Assembly: GCA_012519515.1 (NCBI GenBank)
Contig: JAAYQC010000024.1
Coordinates: 1-42,527 of the forward strand
DNA: 42,527 nucleotides
Origin: Bacteroidales bacterium
GTDB lineage: Bacteria; Bacteroidota; Bacteroidia; Bacteroidales; VadinHA17
Direction of reading: 5' to 3'
Both the position numbers and the translations under genes were made by a program. Shown piece after piece: positions 32,965 to 42,024 of the stretch (position 1 is the first letter of the stretch; every line of letters begins with the position of its first letter). The notes under the pieces were generated by a model that worked only from the letters and a program-made list of their open reading frames with translations, had not been told where the DNA came from and searched no databases.

Positions 32965-35103
32965 ATGAAACGACTAAGATATTTTCCGGTATTGCTGATA
33001 TTGCTTGTCATTCCGCACCTTGCTGAAGCCCAGGTAGAAAGCTATACCATAAAAAAGACCAGATTCAGCTCTAAAAACAGCGACGAATTCTCTCCGGTGT
33101 ACTATAAAGACGGATTGGTTTTCTGCTCTAATATGAGCAGGTCGCTGGTAAAAAATTATCTTACCCCTGACGACAAGGGATTGCTCAACATTGTATTTGC
33201 CGATACACTCAACTGGAAAGTCAGGCTCTTCGCGAGGGAGCTAAGGACTATGTTCAATGACGGACCTGCATCATTCAGCAGGAATGGGGACACGGTTTAT
33301 TTTTCGCGGAATATCAGAACCGATGTCAACAGGGATGATGCATCCCCCCGAAACAAACTTGGTATTTTTACATCGGTTCTTGAAGACGGAACATGGGGAA
33401 AAATACTTGACTTCAGATTCAACAATGAATACTACAATATTACCACACCCTTTATTTCTCCCGACGGCAAACGGCTCTTCTTCGCCGCTGAAAATCCCGA
33501 GGGAATGGGAGGTACGGATATTTATTACTGCGACTGGAAAGGCGACTACTGGGATGATCCTGTAAATATGGGTCCGGAGGTCAATACAAAGGGTAATGAA
33601 TCATATCCTACGGTTAACAGCGAAGGTGGAGTGTTCTTTTCATCCGACGGCCATCCCGGCCTGGGGGGTAAGGATATTTTCTATACCAGGCAGGCAGATG
33701 ATGGCAAGTGGCTGCCTCCGGTGCATCTGAACGCTCCGGTCAATTCAAAATATGACGACTTTAGCCTTGTTGCCGACCCTATGATGAACAGTGGCTACTT
33801 CGCGACAAACAGGGAAGGAACATTGGATATTTATAAGTTCAGGACAAATGTTCCCCAGCTCTTCTATTGCGACAGACAAAGAGAAAACCAATACTGTTTC
33901 AGCTTTAGCGACAATGATAAGATATTCGTTGATACCAGGTATCTTGAGCTTCTATGGAATTTCGGAGACGGATCAACTGCAACGGGACCGGATGCAGAGC
34001 ACTGTTTCAAGGGGCCGGGGAAATATCAGGTTAGACTGGATGCCAGAGACAAGAAAACCGGTCACGTTGTCTTTACAAAGCTTGCTTTCGATCTCGACCT
34101 GAGGGATATAGAACAGTCAGTTATCCTTTCGCCGCTTTCGGCCATGGCCGGGGAGCAGGTGACGCTTGACGGGCTGACTTCAAGCTTCGAAGGTTCTACC
34201 GTTATGAATTATACATGGCACCTGGGCGATGGTCAGTATTCAAAAGAAGGGAAATTACAGCATACCTTTGATCGGGCCGGCGATTATGATATCAGGCTGG
34301 GTCTGAAAGTAAGGAATGACAAGACCGGTGTTATCCGTGAACTCTGCTCAGTTAAACCGATAAAAATCTTCAACAACGCCGGCGAAAAGGAGGCTTTTGA
34401 CAGGCAGAACGCGGAACCGGCTCCGGTTGTGGATATTTTCGAATACAATCATGCTGTGAAAACAAACAGGTATTCAGCCGAAGATGAACTTTCAGGTTTC
34501 GCTGTTTACAGACTTGAGATTCTGAGATCGGAAACACAGCTTGATAAAAATGATGAGGCTTTCAGAAAACTGCCGGGAAAATACATTCTTAAAGAAAACT
34601 TCCTTAGTGAAGAGAATATATACAGCTATACTGTCGCAGAGGAACACACTCTGATGGCAACATATCCTTCCTACAGGGAATTGGCTGAACTGGGATTTAC
34701 TGATGCAAAAGTTTATCAGGCTGAGGTTGAGGATGCTGCAGAAAGAGAGCTGAATAACCTCGAAAAGGCATTCGGTGTGTCGGCTGATGCACTCTTTGTG
34801 AGGAATACCCAGACCCTTTCGTCTACAGGCACACAGTTGCTGGACCTGGTTATGGGATTCATGGCCAAGTATCCTGCCATCAGGCTTCAGATAGCATGCC
34901 ATTCGGATAATACAGGATCGGCAGCTGCAAATCTTACGCTGACGAACAGAAGAGCCGAGACCATGGTGAACTATTTGGTTATTAACGGAGTCAATCGCAA
35001 CAGGCTGGTTCCCATGGGTCTGGGAGGCACTATGCCGATTGCTCCGAATTACCAGGAGAGCGACAGGAAAAACAACAGGAGAGTGGATTTTACTATTCTG
35101 TAG
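32965..35103 (+). CDS. OmpA-like protein with PD40 propeller and PKD domains
   Basis: 712 residues. Signal peptide ends near residue 22 (LAEAQ). A PD40/WD40-like propeller (about 30-300) is shown by FSPVYYKDGLVFCS, SFSRNGDTVYFSR, FISPDGKRLFFAA and GGVFFSSDGHPG. Two PKD domains follow (about 325-375, LLWNFGDGS; about 395-455, YTWHLGDGQ), then a linker and the OmpA C-terminal peptidoglycan-binding domain (about 610-712, ACHSDNTGSAAANLTLTNRRAETMV, RKNNRRVDF). The order resembles T9SS accessory protein PorE but without its TPR part. It would anchor the PorP/SprF-adhesin complex to peptidoglycan. Last gene of the cassette, convergent with the next gene at 26 bases. Confidence 0.9.
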   Translation: MKRLRYFPVLLILLVIPHLAEAQVESYTIKKTRFSSKNSDEFSPVYYKDGLVFCSNMSRSLVKNYLTPDDKGLLNIVFADTLNWKVRLFARELRTMFNDGPASFSRNGDTVYFSRNIRTDVNRDDASPRNKLGIFTSVLEDGTWGKILDFRFNNEYYNITTPFISPDGKRLFFAAENPEGMGGTDIYYCDWKGDYWDDPVNMGPEVNTKGNESYPTVNSEGGVFFSSDGHPGLGGKDIFYTRQADDGKWLPPVHLNAPVNSKYDDFSLVADPMMNSGYFATNREGTLDIYKFRTNVPQLFYCDRQRENQYCFSFSDNDKIFVDTRYLELLWNFGDGSTATGPDAEHCFKGPGKYQVRLDARDKKTGHVVFTKLAFDLDLRDIEQSVILSPLSAMAGEQVTLDGLTSSFEGSTVMNYTWHLGDGQYSKEGKLQHTFDRAGDYDIRLGLKVRNDKTGVIRELCSVKPIKIFNNAGEKEAFDRQNAEPAPVVDIFEYNHAVKTNRYSAEDELSGFAVYRLEILRSETQLDKNDEAFRKLPGKYILKENFLSEENIYSYTVAEEHTLMATYPSYRELAELGFTDAKVYQAEVEDAAERELNNLEKAFGVSADALFVRNTQTLSSTGTQLLDLVMGFMAKYPAIRLQIACHSDNTGSAAANLTLTNRRAETMVNYLVINGVNRNRLVPMGLGGTMPIAPNYQESDRKNNRRVDFTIL

Positions 35104-35129
35104 AAAAGGCTTTCAGACCGGCAAACTAT

Positions 35130-38100
35130 CTATTTTGATACCACGAGTTTCTGGGTGAACATGGTGATGTTGTCCGTTCCCATCTGTACAATGTAGACCC
35201 CATGCTTAAAGTTGACCGGGATCTGGAAATCTCTTACTCCCGGTTCAACCAAATCGCTGTAAATTATTTTTCCATCGAGGCCAAGAATCTTGATAAAATC
35301 GGGATTGAATTCAGGATCATCTATTCTGATATTCACGATATCCCTGGCCGGATTTGGAAATAACTTCACAATCAGGTCTTCATAATCGGTACGGCTCTTA
35401 TGCCTGTAGCCGAAGATCCTGAGTTCCGAAACATAGTTCCAGTTGTCGGTAGAATTGCCAAGCCCTACGAATTTAAGGTAGCTGTATTCGGTAACAGCTT
35501 TTGACAAGGGGAATACAAACACATGGATCCCGCCTGAGAATGAGCATGATTTGGCTTTTTTGAGTATTGATTCCCAGTTCTCCCCGTCGTTTGACCCATA
35601 AATATCAAAGTAGCTCTCGCTTTTTTGACCCGGCTGGAACGCGATTTTTATGTGATGTATGATGAATGGGGATTTCAGTTCGAGGATAAGGCTTTGTTCT
35701 TCACCCTTTGACGACCACATGGTAGTGATATTGCCGTCGACCACGTTGTAGGGATGGTTTGTAGAATGGAAATCCGAAGCGCTTACCGAAATCACTTCCG
35801 CGGCCTCGAGATAGGGTTCGTAGGGAATAATGGTAATGGGAAAGGTTTTTGTCTGTGTAGTCTTGCCGTCGCTGACTGTCAGAGCGAATTCATATGTCTG
35901 TTTCGTATCAATAACGGGGGCAAGAAATTGAATTGCTTCACCGGTGTTTGATGAAACAGGAATGTTGTCGGGAGTCTTCCATGAGAAGCTTAGCTTGTCC
36001 ATATCCGGATCATAGCTTCCTTTGGCACTTATATCACCGATAAAGCCCGAGTAGGTCCTTTCCGGGAAGTTAACAACCGGAACGGGAGGTGAATTGGGAG
36101 TTGTCGGGGGCGGAGTGACAACAGCAGGAGGCGAAACAGGCTGGCTGATTCTGTTTGTAACGCTTTGGGCGCTTATCGTGGCCGCCTGACCTCCGGCAGC
36201 TGTCTGCAAAGGGTTTGTTGAAGGTTTGGTATATGCAACAGTGACGGTGTTACCGTAGGCAACCGGGATCGCAAGGCTAAGAAGCACTTTTGTACCTGAT
36301 ACCGACACTGTACTGATGCTGCGCGTGGTCGAATTGACCTGAACGGTAAATGCCGAAACGGCCGGAACTATATTGGCCAGCGCGAGATTGTAGGTAATTT
36401 CGATAACCGAGGGAGCTGTGTTTTCAACAACCGAACTGACGTAAACCGGAGCCGGGGGTGGAGGAGGAGCTGCTATCCTGTTTGTAACGCTTTGGGCACT
36501 TATCGTGGCCGCCTGACCTCCGGCAGCTGTCTGCAAAGGGTTTGTTGAAGGTTTGGTATATGCAACAGTGACAGTGTTCCCGTATGCCGCTGGGCTTGAC
36601 AGGGTAAGCATGACTTTTGTACCCGATACCGACACTGAACTGACACTTCTCGCCGTGGAGTTGACCCGGACTGTAAATGCAGATGCAGCGGGTATAATAC
36701 TGGCAAGGGAAAGGTTGTAGCTCATCTCAATAACGGAGGGAGCGCCGTTTTTTATCTCGGAACTGACGTAAACCGGAACAGCGGGAGGTGGAGGAGGAGC
36801 TGCTATCCTGTTTGTAACGCTTTGAGCACTCAGCGAGGCTGCCTGACCTCCGGCAGGTGTCTGCAAAGGATTTGTTGAAGGTTTGTTGTATGCTACAGTG
36901 ACGGTGTTGCCATATGCCACAGGACTTGAAAGAGTAAGAAGCACCTTTGTTCCTGATACGGAGACTGAACTGACGCTTCTTGCTGCAGAGTTTACCTGAA
37001 CCGAGAACGATGAAGCTGCCGGCACTATGTTGGCCAGCGAGAGATTGTAGGTCATTTCCAGTATTGAAGGAGCGCCGTCCTTAATCTCTGAGCTGACATA
37101 AACCGGTACGGCCGGTGCAGGCGGGGCTGCTATCCTGTTTGTAACGCTTTGTGCACTCAGCGAGGCTGCCTGTCCTCCGGCAGGTGTCTGCAAAGGATTT
37201 GTTGAAGGTTTGTTGTATGCTACAGTGACGGTGTTGCCATATGCCACAGGACTTGAAAGAGTAAGAAGCACTTTTGTTCCTGATACGGAGACTGAACTGA
37301 CGCTTCTTGCTGCAGAGTTTACCTGGACTGAAAACGATGAAGCTGCCGGTACTATGTTGGCCAGCGAGAGATTGTATGTCATTTCCAGTATTGAAGGAGC
37401 ACCGTCCTTTATTTCGGAGCTCACATATGCCGGTACTGCCGGCGGTGCGGACGGATTGGGATCAACCATGAGCACCGCAGAGGTATACGGCGCCAGGGTG
37501 ATAGAACCATCGTATTTTGTACCCTTCACGTCGATATAGCTGCCATTGAGCGAAACAACCCTGTTCGATGTGGAGGCGTTGTATTCGAAGCGGATTTTGC
37601 TGGGATCGGAGAAAGTAAGTGGGGAAATATAGGAATTTCGGTCCTGTCCGGTAAAAGATTGCCAGTTGGACAATGACCTATTGACAGATGCGCTGTTCCA
37701 TCCACTAGACCATGTTCTTGCTACTGAAGAGTTGTCGAGCGGTCTGGCATAACAATTGTAGTTGGCAGAACCGAAGCTCGAGATGTCGTTGCTATTAGTG
37801 CAAAATGCAAGAACCACTTGAGTCTTATATCTGGCAAAAAAAATGTTATTGTTCATCGTTACATTCTTGATGGGATCATTTGGGCTGTAACTGTCATGTA
37901 TAAATAAAATCTGTGATCCATAGTTGTCATTGCCACTACCATTGTCAAATAGTGTATTGCGATTTATCTCTAGTTCATGTGCATTATGAATATACATTCC
38001 TGATGAATTACAATGAGCTACTGTATTATCAGTCAGAACAACACTGCTTGTTCTGTCGTCTATGTAAATCCCATGTGCATTTTCTTGATTATTTGCTACT

Positions 38101-39419
38101 CCCTTACCATATCCCTTACCATTAAGAACAATGTTATTTGTTACTTTTCTTCCTGTGCAAGCCGTTCCTGTTCCTGTGTAAGTATAAATTCCTCCGCCAT
38201 CATTCTTTATAAGATTAAAAGTATTAACCAAATTTTGTGTGATGACTGTATTGTTTCCGTGAAAATGAATGCCAATATAACCAGAATTTTCAATGATATT
38301 ATTTTGGATCAGACTATTAGCTCCCAGAGAAATCATTCCAATATAAGTACCATCGCCACTACGGCCCATTCCTGCTATAATTCCGGAATTCGATATGTAA
38401 TTGTTTTGAATAATCGCATTTGTGTGGTAAATATTTAATTCAATGCCGTTATTATTATTGTTATCTATTGTATTGTTGATAATCCTGCAATATGGTGAAG
38501 AACCAGTCCAGGGGCCATAAATGCCCATGCCTCCTGTAAATTTTATACTGCAATTCTGGATTGTAATATAACCAGAGTTACTTATTTGGATGCCATATTT
38601 GTTACCACCTTCGAATGACAGATTATCTACCAAAATATGATTGTTTCCGCTAAAAGATACCAACTGATCAAGTGTGCTCACTTTTACAACATAATCGGCA
38701 GGATTTGCAGTTCCAAAATACATATAGAATGTCGAGCCGTCAGAATACCATTCTCCGAGCCTATCGAGAGTTCTAATGTGACTTTGAATAAAGTATCCGT
38801 AACCGTCTCTGGGTGTGTAATCTGAAGCTGTTTTATAATATAGAGTCGTACCTGAGTGACTTGTTATTAAATTCCGATCGTATATGTAATTGACTTTTCT
38901 GATGACAACCTCGCCACCAGTCCAGTCAGGTGATGACGGTAATTCTGAATCTGTTATTGATGAATTTGAGTTATGTGAGTCAATTGAAAGGAATCCAGTA
39001 TTTGGCCATCTGCCAATTGGAGTATTAACGCCGTTTACGGTTACAATATTTGGCACTGACTCGCTGGTAAGTCTTGATGAATAGATCCCATTACCATTAT
39101 TGGTCCATTCATTTATTGTTGTAAAACCAGTAATAATAGGCTTATTGCCGGACCCGTATGAAGATATAGTTATTGGATTGCCTGATAAACCAGATTTTGA
39201 AATTTTAAGAGTACCATAAAACACATCATTCCTTTTAAAAAGAATGCGATCACCTGGATTAAAGCTGGACGACGCGGCATTTACTTTTGAAATTGTCCTC
39301 CAGGGTGTTGAACTCGATAGGCCGTCAGAAGAATCATTGCCTGTGGAGCTAATATAATAATCTTTTGCTGAGGCAATAAAGCTAAATAAACATAGTAATA
39401 GAGTAAAAAATCCTCTCAT
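35130..39419 (-). CDS. Giant secreted beta-helix / SwmB-repeat / discoidin protein with T9SS type A tail
   Basis: 1429 residues. Signal peptide about 1-19 (FIASAKD). Domains: a right-handed parallel beta-helix (about 20-560) with NNTIDNNNNNGIEL-like rungs and the opening YYISSTGNDSSDGLSSSTPW common to polysaccharide-lyase-like proteins; four SwmB-type repeats of 109-110 residues (about 652-1090) joined by Pro-rich linkers; a PKD/cadherin-like domain (about 1110-1200, GSYDPDMDKLSFSW); a discoidin F5/8C domain (about 1203-1340); and a type A sorting domain (about 1345-1429, LFPNPARDIVNIRI, GVYIVQM, QKLVVSK). It should reach the cell surface through T9SS. No lyase catalytic residues can be assigned. 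Base composition shifts inside the gene near 37800. Confidence 0.88.
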   Translation of the reverse strand: MRGFFTLLLCLFSFIASAKDYYISSTGNDSSDGLSSSTPWRTISKVNAASSSFNPGDRILFKRNDVFYGTLKISKSGLSGNPITISSYGSGNKPIITGFTTINEWTNNGNGIYSSRLTSESVPNIVTVNGVNTPIGRWPNTGFLSIDSHNSNSSITDSELPSSPDWTGGEVVIRKVNYIYDRNLITSHSGTTLYYKTASDYTPRDGYGYFIQSHIRTLDRLGEWYSDGSTFYMYFGTANPADYVVKVSTLDQLVSFSGNNHILVDNLSFEGGNKYGIQISNSGYITIQNCSIKFTGGMGIYGPWTGSSPYCRIINNTIDNNNNNGIELNIYHTNAIIQNNYISNSGIIAGMGRSGDGTYIGMISLGANSLIQNNIIENSGYIGIHFHGNNTVITQNLVNTFNLIKNDGGGIYTYTGTGTACTGRKVTNNIVLNGKGYGKGVANNQENAHGIYIDDRTSSVVLTDNTVAHCNSSGMYIHNAHELEINRNTLFDNGSGNDNYGSQILFIHDSYSPNDPIKNVTMNNNIFFARYKTQVVLAFCTNSNDISSFGSANYNCYARPLDNSSVARTWSSGWNSASVNRSLSNWQSFTGQDRNSYISPLTFSDPSKIRFEYNASTSNRVVSLNGSYIDVKGTKYDGSITLAPYTSAVLMVDPNPSAPPAVPAYVSSEIKDGAPSILEMTYNLSLANIVPAASSFSVQVNSAARSVSSVSVSGTKVLLTLSSPVAYGNTVTVAYNKPSTNPLQTPAGGQAASLSAQSVTNRIAAPPAPAVPVYVSSEIKDGAPSILEMTYNLSLANIVPAASSFSVQVNSAARSVSSVSVSGTKVLLTLSSPVAYGNTVTVAYNKPSTNPLQTPAGGQAASLSAQSVTNRIAAPPPPPAVPVYVSSEIKNGAPSVIEMSYNLSLASIIPAASAFTVRVNSTARSVSSVSVSGTKVMLTLSSPAAYGNTVTVAYTKPSTNPLQTAAGGQAATISAQSVTNRIAAPPPPPAPVYVSSVVENTAPSVIEITYNLALANIVPAVSAFTVQVNSTTRSISTVSVSGTKVLLSLAIPVAYGNTVTVAYTKPSTNPLQTAAGGQAATISAQSVTNRISQPVSPPAVVTPPPTTPNSPPVPVVNFPERTYSGFIGDISAKGSYDPDMDKLSFSWKTPDNIPVSSNTGEAIQFLAPVIDTKQTYEFALTVSDGKTTQTKTFPITIIPYEPYLEAAEVISVSASDFHSTNHPYNVVDGNITTMWSSKGEEQSLILELKSPFIIHHIKIAFQPGQKSESYFDIYGSNDGENWESILKKAKSCSFSGGIHVFVFPLSKAVTEYSYLKFVGLGNSTDNWNYVSELRIFGYRHKSRTDYEDLIVKLFPNPARDIVNIRIDDPEFNPDFIKILGLDGKIIYSDLVEPGVRDFQIPVNFKHGVYIVQMGTDNITMFTQKLVVSK
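36151..37464 (-). repeat. Four near-identical 327-330 base repeats inside the beta-helix gene
   Basis: Matching points at 36151, 36478, 36808 and 37135 give unit lengths of 327, 330 and 327 bases (109-110 residues, in frame). In gene order, copies 1 and 2 are almost identical in DNA. Copies 3 and 4 share their own variant of the second half (AYTKPSTNPLQTAAGGQA against AYNKPSTNPLQTPAGGQA), so parts have been homogenised in pairs. Recombination between copies could change the repeat number without breaking the frame. Confidence 0.9.
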
Positions 39420-40007
39420 AGGCTATTGTGGGTATTCTCCTAATTTGACTAACAAAAACAAATCTTTGACAAATGCTGCAAATTAAACGATAAATTTTAA
39501 TATTTGGTATATATGTTAATTTTTCATGTAAGAATTTTTATTATTTGTTAATAATTCCTGAGATACTTTATTCATAGTTTTATGAAAGAGGTTTGACAGG
39601 TTATACCATCGACCATGTAGTTAAATGATTTATTTAAAGAAAAAAAGTTAAAGAAATTGCCGTGGTTGCCGAAGTAGGCTATTAGTGTGGACATTATCCT
39701 CTCAACTTAAATGGATCCAGGTATTAGTACCAGACAGATGAGGACTCCGATTTAATCGGGAAAGAGAACCCATGGTAAAATCCGCTTTAAGCCATCGGTG
39801 GATAATACCGGTTTTCAATTTTGACATTTTATTAATATCTTTACTCTGTAGTATGGTTGTATATTTTTGAAACACACTGCCAAAATATTAATAAACAACA
39901 TATTAATATACTGGTCATGCTGCATCTTTAAAAATTTCTATTTGGTTTTCAACTTTTTAAAGAACTGCTAAACTTGAGTTTATTGTTATTCAAATACTAG
40001 TAATGTT
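39420..40007. other. Divergent intergenic region, 588 bases, function unknown
   Basis: AT-rich at both ends, with a less AT-rich core at about 39655-39815. The core contains CCGAT-TTA-ATCGG (39747-39759), a small perfect hairpin, followed by GGGAAAGAGAACCC. No coding frame with protein character was found. The region must hold the promoters of the - strand beta-helix gene and the + strand acyltransferase gene. The core could be a structured leader of the exopolysaccharide genes, but I do not recognise any known riboswitch. Confidence 0.45.
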
Positions 40008-40559
40008 ATGAATCTAACTATAAAAGCTGACTTGTATCGTCATGAAGGTCTTTCCGGAGTTCGGGGATTTATAAAAGGTTGGTTTATCCCAGGATTCAGG
40101 TATACATATATCTTACGTAGAATGACAAAAAATGGCAGTTGGTTATTAGTTCGATTATTTTTCAGGTTGCTCAAAAGAAGGTACAGATTCAAATATGGCT
40201 TTGAAATTGATCCTAACGCCATTATCGGGGAAGGCTTTTATCTAACTAGTCATTGTGGCCCTGTTATTATTGGTCCAATCAAAATAGGAAAATATTGTAA
40301 TATTTCTCATTCTGTAACAATAGGAAGATCATACAGAGGTGGCGTTCTTGGTCGTCCGGTTATAGGAGATTATGTATGGATTGGTCCCGGCGCAATACTT
40401 GTCGGGGATATAAAGATTGGTTGCAATGTACTTATTGCTCCCAATACATTTGTTAATTTTGATGTTCCGGATAACTCCTTGGTTATTGGAAATCCAGGTA
40501 TAATCAAACCTAAAGAAAATCCAACAAAAAACTATATTAACAATATTCTGAATAAGTAA
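40008..40559 (+). CDS. Hexapeptide-repeat acyltransferase, serine-acetyltransferase-like
   Basis: 183 residues. The N-terminal helical part (about 1-60, with the basic KGWFIPGFRYTYILRRM) leads into a left-handed beta-helix (about 66-170) with hexapeptide turns: IIGEGFYL, IIGPIKIGKYCNI, VTIGR, GRPVIGDYVWIGPGAILVGDIKIG and NSLVIGNPGIIKP. SHCGPVIIG holds the likely catalytic His in the usual CysE-type position. Short CysE-like proteins of this length are common in exopolysaccharide and capsule loci, where they O-acetylate sugars. Together with the flippase at 42025 this marks the start of such a locus. A true role in cysteine synthesis is less likely. Confidence 0.86.
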   Translation: MNLTIKADLYRHEGLSGVRGFIKGWFIPGFRYTYILRRMTKNGSWLLVRLFFRLLKRRYRFKYGFEIDPNAIIGEGFYLTSHCGPVIIGPIKIGKYCNISHSVTIGRSYRGGVLGRPVIGDYVWIGPGAILVGDIKIGCNVLIAPNTFVNFDVPDNSLVIGNPGIIKPKENPTKNYINNILNK

Positions 40560-40623
40560 AAACAGATTAGCTTCCAGGGATGTGTTTTCAATCATGACAT
40601 ATTAATCAGCGAATTAAAATATT

Positions 40624-41655
40624 TCAGATAATAAAGAATGGAATAAGGATTATCCAATAATAAAACAGGCTAAGTGTTTCTTTCCATAGACTCAAGTTGC
40701 TGTTCCTGTAAAAATCTGGTTGATTAATCTCGGTAATTGGAATAATTCCAATGTCATATGATTTATTTAATACTCTTTTATATGTTATCCAAGTCCTTCT
40801 TGAATGAACTCCAAGTGACATAATATTTAAGCCCCTTATCTGGTATTCGGAAGTATCTATCCATCTTTTTACAGCGAGAGCACTTGCAAGGGTTCTGTTC
40901 ATCCTCGTATTTTCAGCTGTTATGACAATAATTTTTGATGAATCAACCCCACTGGAGATCAGTTTACGTTTTTTTATCGCTGGGCTTGAGTCATAATCGC
41001 TGGGCATTCTGTTTTTATTGTCCAGAGCCCCGATATCATACACTGAATTGTTTCGGTAATGTATTTTGATTATTTCATTAAATATCAATTCTTTAACATA
41101 AAGGTTTCTGTCGCCGTAATCATCTAACATATCATTGGTAAACTCGATCATCAGCGAGTCAATTGATCCAAGAGAACCATACCATTTAACAGGATATTTT
41201 TGCTTTTTCATGCTGATGTTAAAATCAGAAATCAAAGAATCATTTACGTAAAAATTTATATGTGATTGGTAGATTCCGTCCATTTCACTAAATGCATCTA
41301 TTTCAATTAGATGTTCTTCCTTTAAAGTTTCGTCTTTAAAAATCTGTCCGGGATAAAATATTAGAAATCCATTCATTCCTACAGTACAATAGTCAAGGCC
41401 GTAATGTTTTAGACCAGTCAGAATAATCAGATTATATGACTCTCTCTCAAACTCCTTTTTAGCAGAATCGATAGTATAACTTGGTAGCCATCCTTCAAGG
41501 ATAACTGTATTGGCATCTACTCTATGAGATGGTGAGAGATATGTAACTAGTCTGTTTGTGCTGAAATTACCAAATAGCAGCATACCTGCGATGATTACCA
41601 ATGTTAAAGTAAGAAATACTACAGGCTTTCTCAATTTTTTAATTTTCTTATTCAA
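40624..41655 (-). CDS. YdcF/DUF218-like membrane protein with inserted carbohydrate-binding module
   Basis: 343 residues. One N-terminal transmembrane helix (about 11-29). A DUF218/YdcF-type fold is split in two: DANTVILEGWLPSYTIDSAKKEF and NLIILTG (about 48-81), then SPAIKKRKLISSGVDSSKI, TRMNRTLASALAVKRW and SLGVHSRRTWITYKRV (about 224-312). Between them (about 105-195) sits a segment ending in IEFTNDMLDDYGDRNLYV, which matches the calcium-dependent xylan-binding CBM60-like motif (FTND...DRNLYVD). A second hydrophobic segment closes the protein (about 325-343). Proteins of this type in exopolysaccharide loci may process or bind the polymer at the periplasmic face. The insert call is motif-based. 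Confidence 0.7.
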   Translation of the reverse strand: MNKKIKKLRKPVVFLTLTLVIIAGMLLFGNFSTNRLVTYLSPSHRVDANTVILEGWLPSYTIDSAKKEFERESYNLIILTGLKHYGLDYCTVGMNGFLIFYPGQIFKDETLKEEHLIEIDAFSEMDGIYQSHINFYVNDSLISDFNISMKKQKYPVKWYGSLGSIDSLMIEFTNDMLDDYGDRNLYVKELIFNEIIKIHYRNNSVYDIGALDNKNRMPSDYDSSPAIKKRKLISSGVDSSKIIVITAENTRMNRTLASALAVKRWIDTSEYQIRGLNIMSLGVHSRRTWITYKRVLNKSYDIGIIPITEINQPDFYRNSNLSLWKETLSLFYYWIILIPFFII

Positions 41656-42024
41656 TATTATTCAATTTTAACCGTTCATCCAAAGTAGTTCTTTCAGTTT
41701 AATTTTCTAACTGATTCAGGAAATTTTTCTGAGAGGATTAAAATTTTCTTCCGGCATGGGGGTAATAAAAATTAACTGATTAATGAGATTCATATATTGT
41801 TTCTTTTTAGTATCAGCAAAAAAGCTGGAATATGAATTTATATGGCATCAATTATTACCTTTTTGAGACAGAATTATATTGATGTTAACAGTATGTTGTT
41901 CAATGATATTTGTTAATCGCTGTTGTGACTGACGGGGCGAAGCTGTATATTGTATTGCTATATCGCAAGCCGGATTCAATATTGAGGGAAGTTTTTTATT
42001 CACTTATTAACCACCAATAATCTT
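41656..42024. other. Divergent AT-rich intergenic region
   Basis: About 370 bases between the - strand YdcF-like gene and the flippase gene. No coding frame, no strong hairpin and no clear repeat was seen. It presumably carries two divergent promoters. Confidence 0.5.
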
